Shown piece by piece: positions 60,255-64,000 of a stretch of DNA of 64,000 nucleotides; position 1 is the stretch's first letter; each line of letters opens with the position of its first letter. Below the pieces are notes generated by a model. It saw only the letters and a program-made list of their open reading frames with translations, made no database searches and was not told the origin of the DNA. Position numbers and translations under genes: made by a program. The stretch comes from Abelmoschus esculentus (taxonomy: Eukaryota > Streptophyta > Magnoliopsida > Malvales > Malvaceae): assembly GCA_035048815.1 (NCBI GenBank), contig JAUCBN010000021.1:3937501-4001500 (forward strand), read 5' to 3'.

Positions 60255-63200
60255 TCATGCTGTTGGATTTTCCTTGAGTCTCCTCTCAGCAGCTATAGCA
60301 GCAGCCATGGAAGGAGGTAGGTGTCTAAGACTTTCACTTTCGGTCCCATCTTCGTTGGTTTTTGGTACCGCGGATGCTGCTGCTGCTGCGGAGAAGAGGG
60401 ATTCGACATCTTTAAGCGTCAGAACAGGTTGATCCTGATTCTTGGTGTTCCCAACAAAGCCACTTGAGTTCCGGCTTCTGTTGAGTTTATATATGCTCTC
60501 TTCGACGGTGTTTTTAACCTAATATCGGTCCAGAAAAGCATGAACCCTGAAGTTAATAATCGGAATTCAAAACGAAGATGAAATGAAGAAAATGTGAGAT
60601 GAGATTTTAGAATGCCGTCAGTTCGGATGCATAAAAGTGAAAAATTCAACATAAATGACAAAACCAGGGATTCCAATCATATAATATCAATACGTAGGAA
60701 AATGCACATACTATAAATCGATGGAAAAGTGTCCTCTTATCCTGCCCGATTCGATGTACCCTGCTGATTGCTTGTGCTTCTACTGCAGGATTTAGTAGTG
60801 GTTCAACAAGAATAACATGTTGTGCCTCTAAAAGATTAAGGCCATTTGCTCCATGTTGGACCAAGAGCAATAGCACTTGAATAAATTTTGGTTCCGACTT
60901 CCGCATCTTCTGTCCACTTCCACTAATATTTTGTCCTCTAAATTCACTGATGGCAACATGTGATTTCCTGTGATTGCACATATTAATAACTTGATCAAAT
61001 CTGAAAGTTGATATATATTTTCAGATATAAAAAAGGGCATTAACAAATATAACTAATCAACTAATAGAAGCACAGCGGAAGTAGAAACTAAATAATATAA
61101 ACAGGCAAGGGGAAAGAGGCCAAGCATTTTACTTCCATAGAAACAAACCAGGTGTTATTAGAACACAAAATTTGGTAGGAAGAAACTAAAACTTCCGCTC
61201 TGGTTACTGGATCTCCTTCCCTACTCTTTTATCTCCGGTACAAGTTGTCAAGATCCATCAGTTTTGTTTATCTCATGTTTTGTTTATAAACTAATCACCT
61301 CTTGTACTACGTCGGCTCCTCTTCTGTTGCAATTTTAGAGCTCCCCAGGTATACAATCAACAAAATAAATTGAGCTGGTAAACAGATTCATTACCTTCCT
61401 CCTTTCATTCGGATGTAGGAAATGTCATTAGCAGTGAATGCATGTTCTAACACATCGAGAACATCATTCCAGCTTGAAAAAACCAGAACTTTAGCTTTTG
61501 GGTCAGCAGATTTAATCCCCAAGATCCTTCTGGTAACAGCTTCAATCTGTACAATCATCAACAAGATGTTTACCATTATAGTCATCTAAACGTCTTGATG
61601 TAAACAGTTGGTAGATTTCTCTTTTCCCTATAATTTTTGGCGTTGTCATTTTACAGAGATCTTGGATGGTAAAAGCAGGAATCCTTAGGTAATAATTTCC
61701 TAGATAAAGCATAAGAGAATTAGAAGTCAAGTTTTGTATGAGCAGGATTCAGACAGATGCTTAACAAAGACATAGAAACAAGATGGAAACCAAACGGGAC
61801 AAGCAGACTCAATCTGATGGCTAAGGATAATCGACTAGTAAGACTGATAAAATGATGGTTCTGGCAGCTTTGTCCCATGCATCCCACGACATGACTCTGC
61901 ACAAGTTGCACGTAGAAAATGGGAAAGAAAGGAAAAAGAGAGAAATGATTGACTGGATGTACAATATTATTCTATTACAGAAGATATAGCAACCAAGATG
62001 ATCGGATAACTGAAAATGTAAAATATCAAAAGAATTGAAACCATGCACTTGCATGAGAATGCTTAACAGGTAAAGGAAATAGATAAGGAATACACATGCT
62101 GCATAAAAATTATATTTAGTCAGCTGTGTTGGCCTTGGCATTATTTGAGGTGATATGCACCAAAAGGCACTTGAGCAAAATGTAGGTTGATTTTAAAATA
62201 TGTATAATTATTCCATGAATTTATTAAACCATGAAAGTAGTTCAATCTAGACCTCCCTCACCCCAAAAGAAAAGAACATTCATAAGTGCACCTTCGTTCC
62301 ATAGGAACCTTGAACAGTAAAAGATGCTTCAACACTGTCACCACCTTGAAATGTGTGAGAGATAGGTGAAATTTGCCTATCATCAGCTAAAGCAATATTT
62401 CCAACATCTGTGTGCTGCCTACATGTTGGGCACATTACCCATTTATTTTGAGACTTATTCCCATGGCTTAATCCTTGTTCAGTTATAGCAAATAAACCTG
62501 CAATAAAGTGAGGCATGAAATGCAAATGAGTCGAATGAAAAGTTCAAAGCAAATGAAGCTATCAATATGATATATCATCAATAGGTAAAATAAAGGGAAC
62601 AGGATAGGTCACTCTAAAATGGCGACAAACAACGAAATAAAGTAAAAAAGGAATAGACAATTAAATCCCCGCTATTTGTCACTTCAATTGATTTCACAGG
62701 ATGGATAGATCTTTACAAGACTGTGAACACTAGATATTATATCTTAAAGAAACTTGATATTAACTTTAAGGATGCAATGTTTTTGGGAGGATCTTAATTC
62801 AGTCACCTAAAACTGTAATCCACCACATATGCAGAGAGACAGTTCACAACATATGCTGAGGGGGGAAGTTACCAGCAGTAATTAATCACCACAAAACTTC
62901 AACTAGTATGTTTTAGTTCAATGTTAGTATACAAAAAATATTGTTACATTAATTTTCATTGCAAGGGTCAATCTTTAACACAGACATTATCTTGAGTGCA
63001 AATGGCTTTCATGGAAGTTTGGAAATCAGAAGGGGGATGGTAAAACTTACATTTACAGCATGTAACATGTCCACATTGAAATACCATCTTCTGACTGCTT
63101 AGCCTTTCTTGACAAATAGGACAAGCTTCCTCATTAGCTTTAAGTGGATATGTGCTTTTCTGTTCCATATAAGTTGACATGGTAGAGATATCTTGAGTTA

Positions 63201-64000
63201 AAGTGGAATTATCAGAACTCTCCATTTGCGCCATATTTTGAGATAGAACCAATCCCTTAAAACAGTTCACGTAAGAAGCAAATGAGTTTTTGTTATTTAT
63301 ATGTGAAGCTAAGATAAGAAAACATTTGATTGAAAGCAAATATAAGGCATGCAATTTCTTTCAGGCCAAAGCATATGAAGAACCATGACAAAAGGAAACT
63401 AACACATTAATGATGGATCATCCTGCCAGAACTAAAACATGTCAACCAAAATATTTCAAACAAACTATGGTGTATAGAGGGCAGTGAAGAAAATAAAACT
63501 TGATTGTAAAGAATTTCCAACAGACATTTTAGCAGTACCTTTAAATAACGAAGTTTCCCTTTGATATTCGATAACAAAGTCAATGACATGAATTTGTCAC
63601 TAGTGTTTTGCACACTAGCTGAAGCCAATTCATCTGGACTTAAAGCATCAATTGATTTGTCATTTTCAAACTCTCTTATGTGCAATCGAGTCATTGCCAT
63701 CTTGATTTCATCATGCGCGTTCAGAACTTGTGCTTGGGCAATTGCTAAGAGCCTAGCATGCCGATACTCTTTCCTCATGCCCTAACCAGGTCATGAGAAA
63801 GGTTGGACGGATTAAAAGAAGGGGAAGAAAAAAGGAAAATCAATTTCCATAAAGCACATGATACATGCATCATGCTAATAAAAAGAGAAAACAATTGAAT
63901 ATCGTTATGTGCCTTCCCCCCACTTCAATTAGTACAGTTTAGCAGAATGTACCAGTAAACAATAATCGGATGGACCATACCTCCAGAATTTGTAGCTGCT
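60255..64000 (-). CDS. SHPRH-like SNF2 helicase / RING E3 ligase, C-terminal part, 5' end outside window
   Basis: Seven minus-strand exons are visible: 64000-63981 (partial), 63781-63539, 63255-63051, 62497-62292, 61546-61395, 60967-60712 and 60518-60255, with GT/AG borders and matching phases. The protein order is a helical linker (GMRKEYRHARLLAIAQ), a C3HC4 RING split over two exons (CPICQERLSSQKMVFQCGH, a CCKC pair, then WVMCPTCRQHT), and the SNF2 C-terminal helicase lobe: VLVFSSWNDVLDVLEHAF, YIRMKGGR, VLLLLVQHGANGLNLLEAQH, VEPLLNPAVEAQ and RVHRIGQDKRTLFHRFI. The tail has LTLKDVESLF, an Ala run, and ends in LKENPTA. Animal SHPRH is an E3 ligase for PCNA in DNA-damage tolerance; plant orthologues share the layout. 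The ATPase motifs and histone-linker/PHD parts expected upstream lie beyond the right edge. All visible motifs are intact. Confidence 0.93.

Noticed and set aside
1..64000. tRNA, rRNA or microRNA genes
   Set aside because: I saw no cloverleaf with intact A and B boxes, no rRNA stretches and no short hairpin that could be distinguished from the repeat palindromes.

Overview
This window is plant nuclear DNA from a dicot. It is AT-rich and dominated by decayed LTR retrotransposons, foldback/MITE elements, segmental duplications and simple repeats. Only three real host genes are visible, all on the minus strand: a complete four-exon SABATH carboxyl methyltransferase (17623-18999), a complete three-exon cinnamate 4-hydroxylase of the CYP73A family (33286-35748), and the 3' half of a SHPRH-type SNF2/RING helicase gene (60255 to beyond 64000). 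Exon structure and protein style fit a Malvaceae-like genome such as cotton or a relative. That assignment is an inference from general resemblance, not a search result.

Layout. 1-11.7 kb: two minus-strand Ty3/gypsy elements of the Athila/Tat type lie together. One shows only its 5' LTR, primer-binding site and gag start, and runs off the left edge. The other has recognisable but broken gag, protease, RT, RNase H, integrase and a downstream transposon-protein reading frame, which is itself split by a ~2.15 kb insertion. 11.7-26.85 kb: a direct segmental duplication whose two copies each carry the tail of a decayed Ty1/copia element, a MITE and the SABATH gene. The left copy (A) keeps the intact gene. 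The right copy (B) keeps only exons 3 and 4, with a frameshift. Copy B also took up a 1580-bp solo LTR whose pre-insertion site survives in copy A. 26.85-33.2 kb: a CACTA-type end, an LTR-like block, a possible SEC14-like gene fragment and a copia LTR remnant. 33.3-35.9 kb: cinnamate 4-hydroxylase with a TATA box and overlapping AC (MYB) elements upstream. 36-40.3 kb: inverted-repeat elements. 40.3-43.3 kb: a ~186-bp tandem array directly followed by an AT-rich ~28-bp minisatellite. 43.7-52 kb: copia scraps, two related foldback palindromes, a MITE copy and a set of duplicated unknown repeats. 52-55.6 kb: AT-rich DNA with little structure. 55.6-59.4 kb: a 3.77-kb LTR-like insertion with a perfect 5-bp target duplication. 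60.3-64 kb: the SHPRH-like gene.

The host genes do not form a pathway together. C4H belongs to the phenylpropanoid pathway, the SABATH enzyme methylates a small carboxylic acid or related substrate, and SHPRH-like proteins act in chromatin and DNA-damage tolerance. The most informative signals are structural: nested and dated insertions, duplicated and truncated genes, long palindromes, and a palindromic GTATCGATAC word that recurs in several unrelated repeats. I found no convincing evidence of a wholly new biological system.
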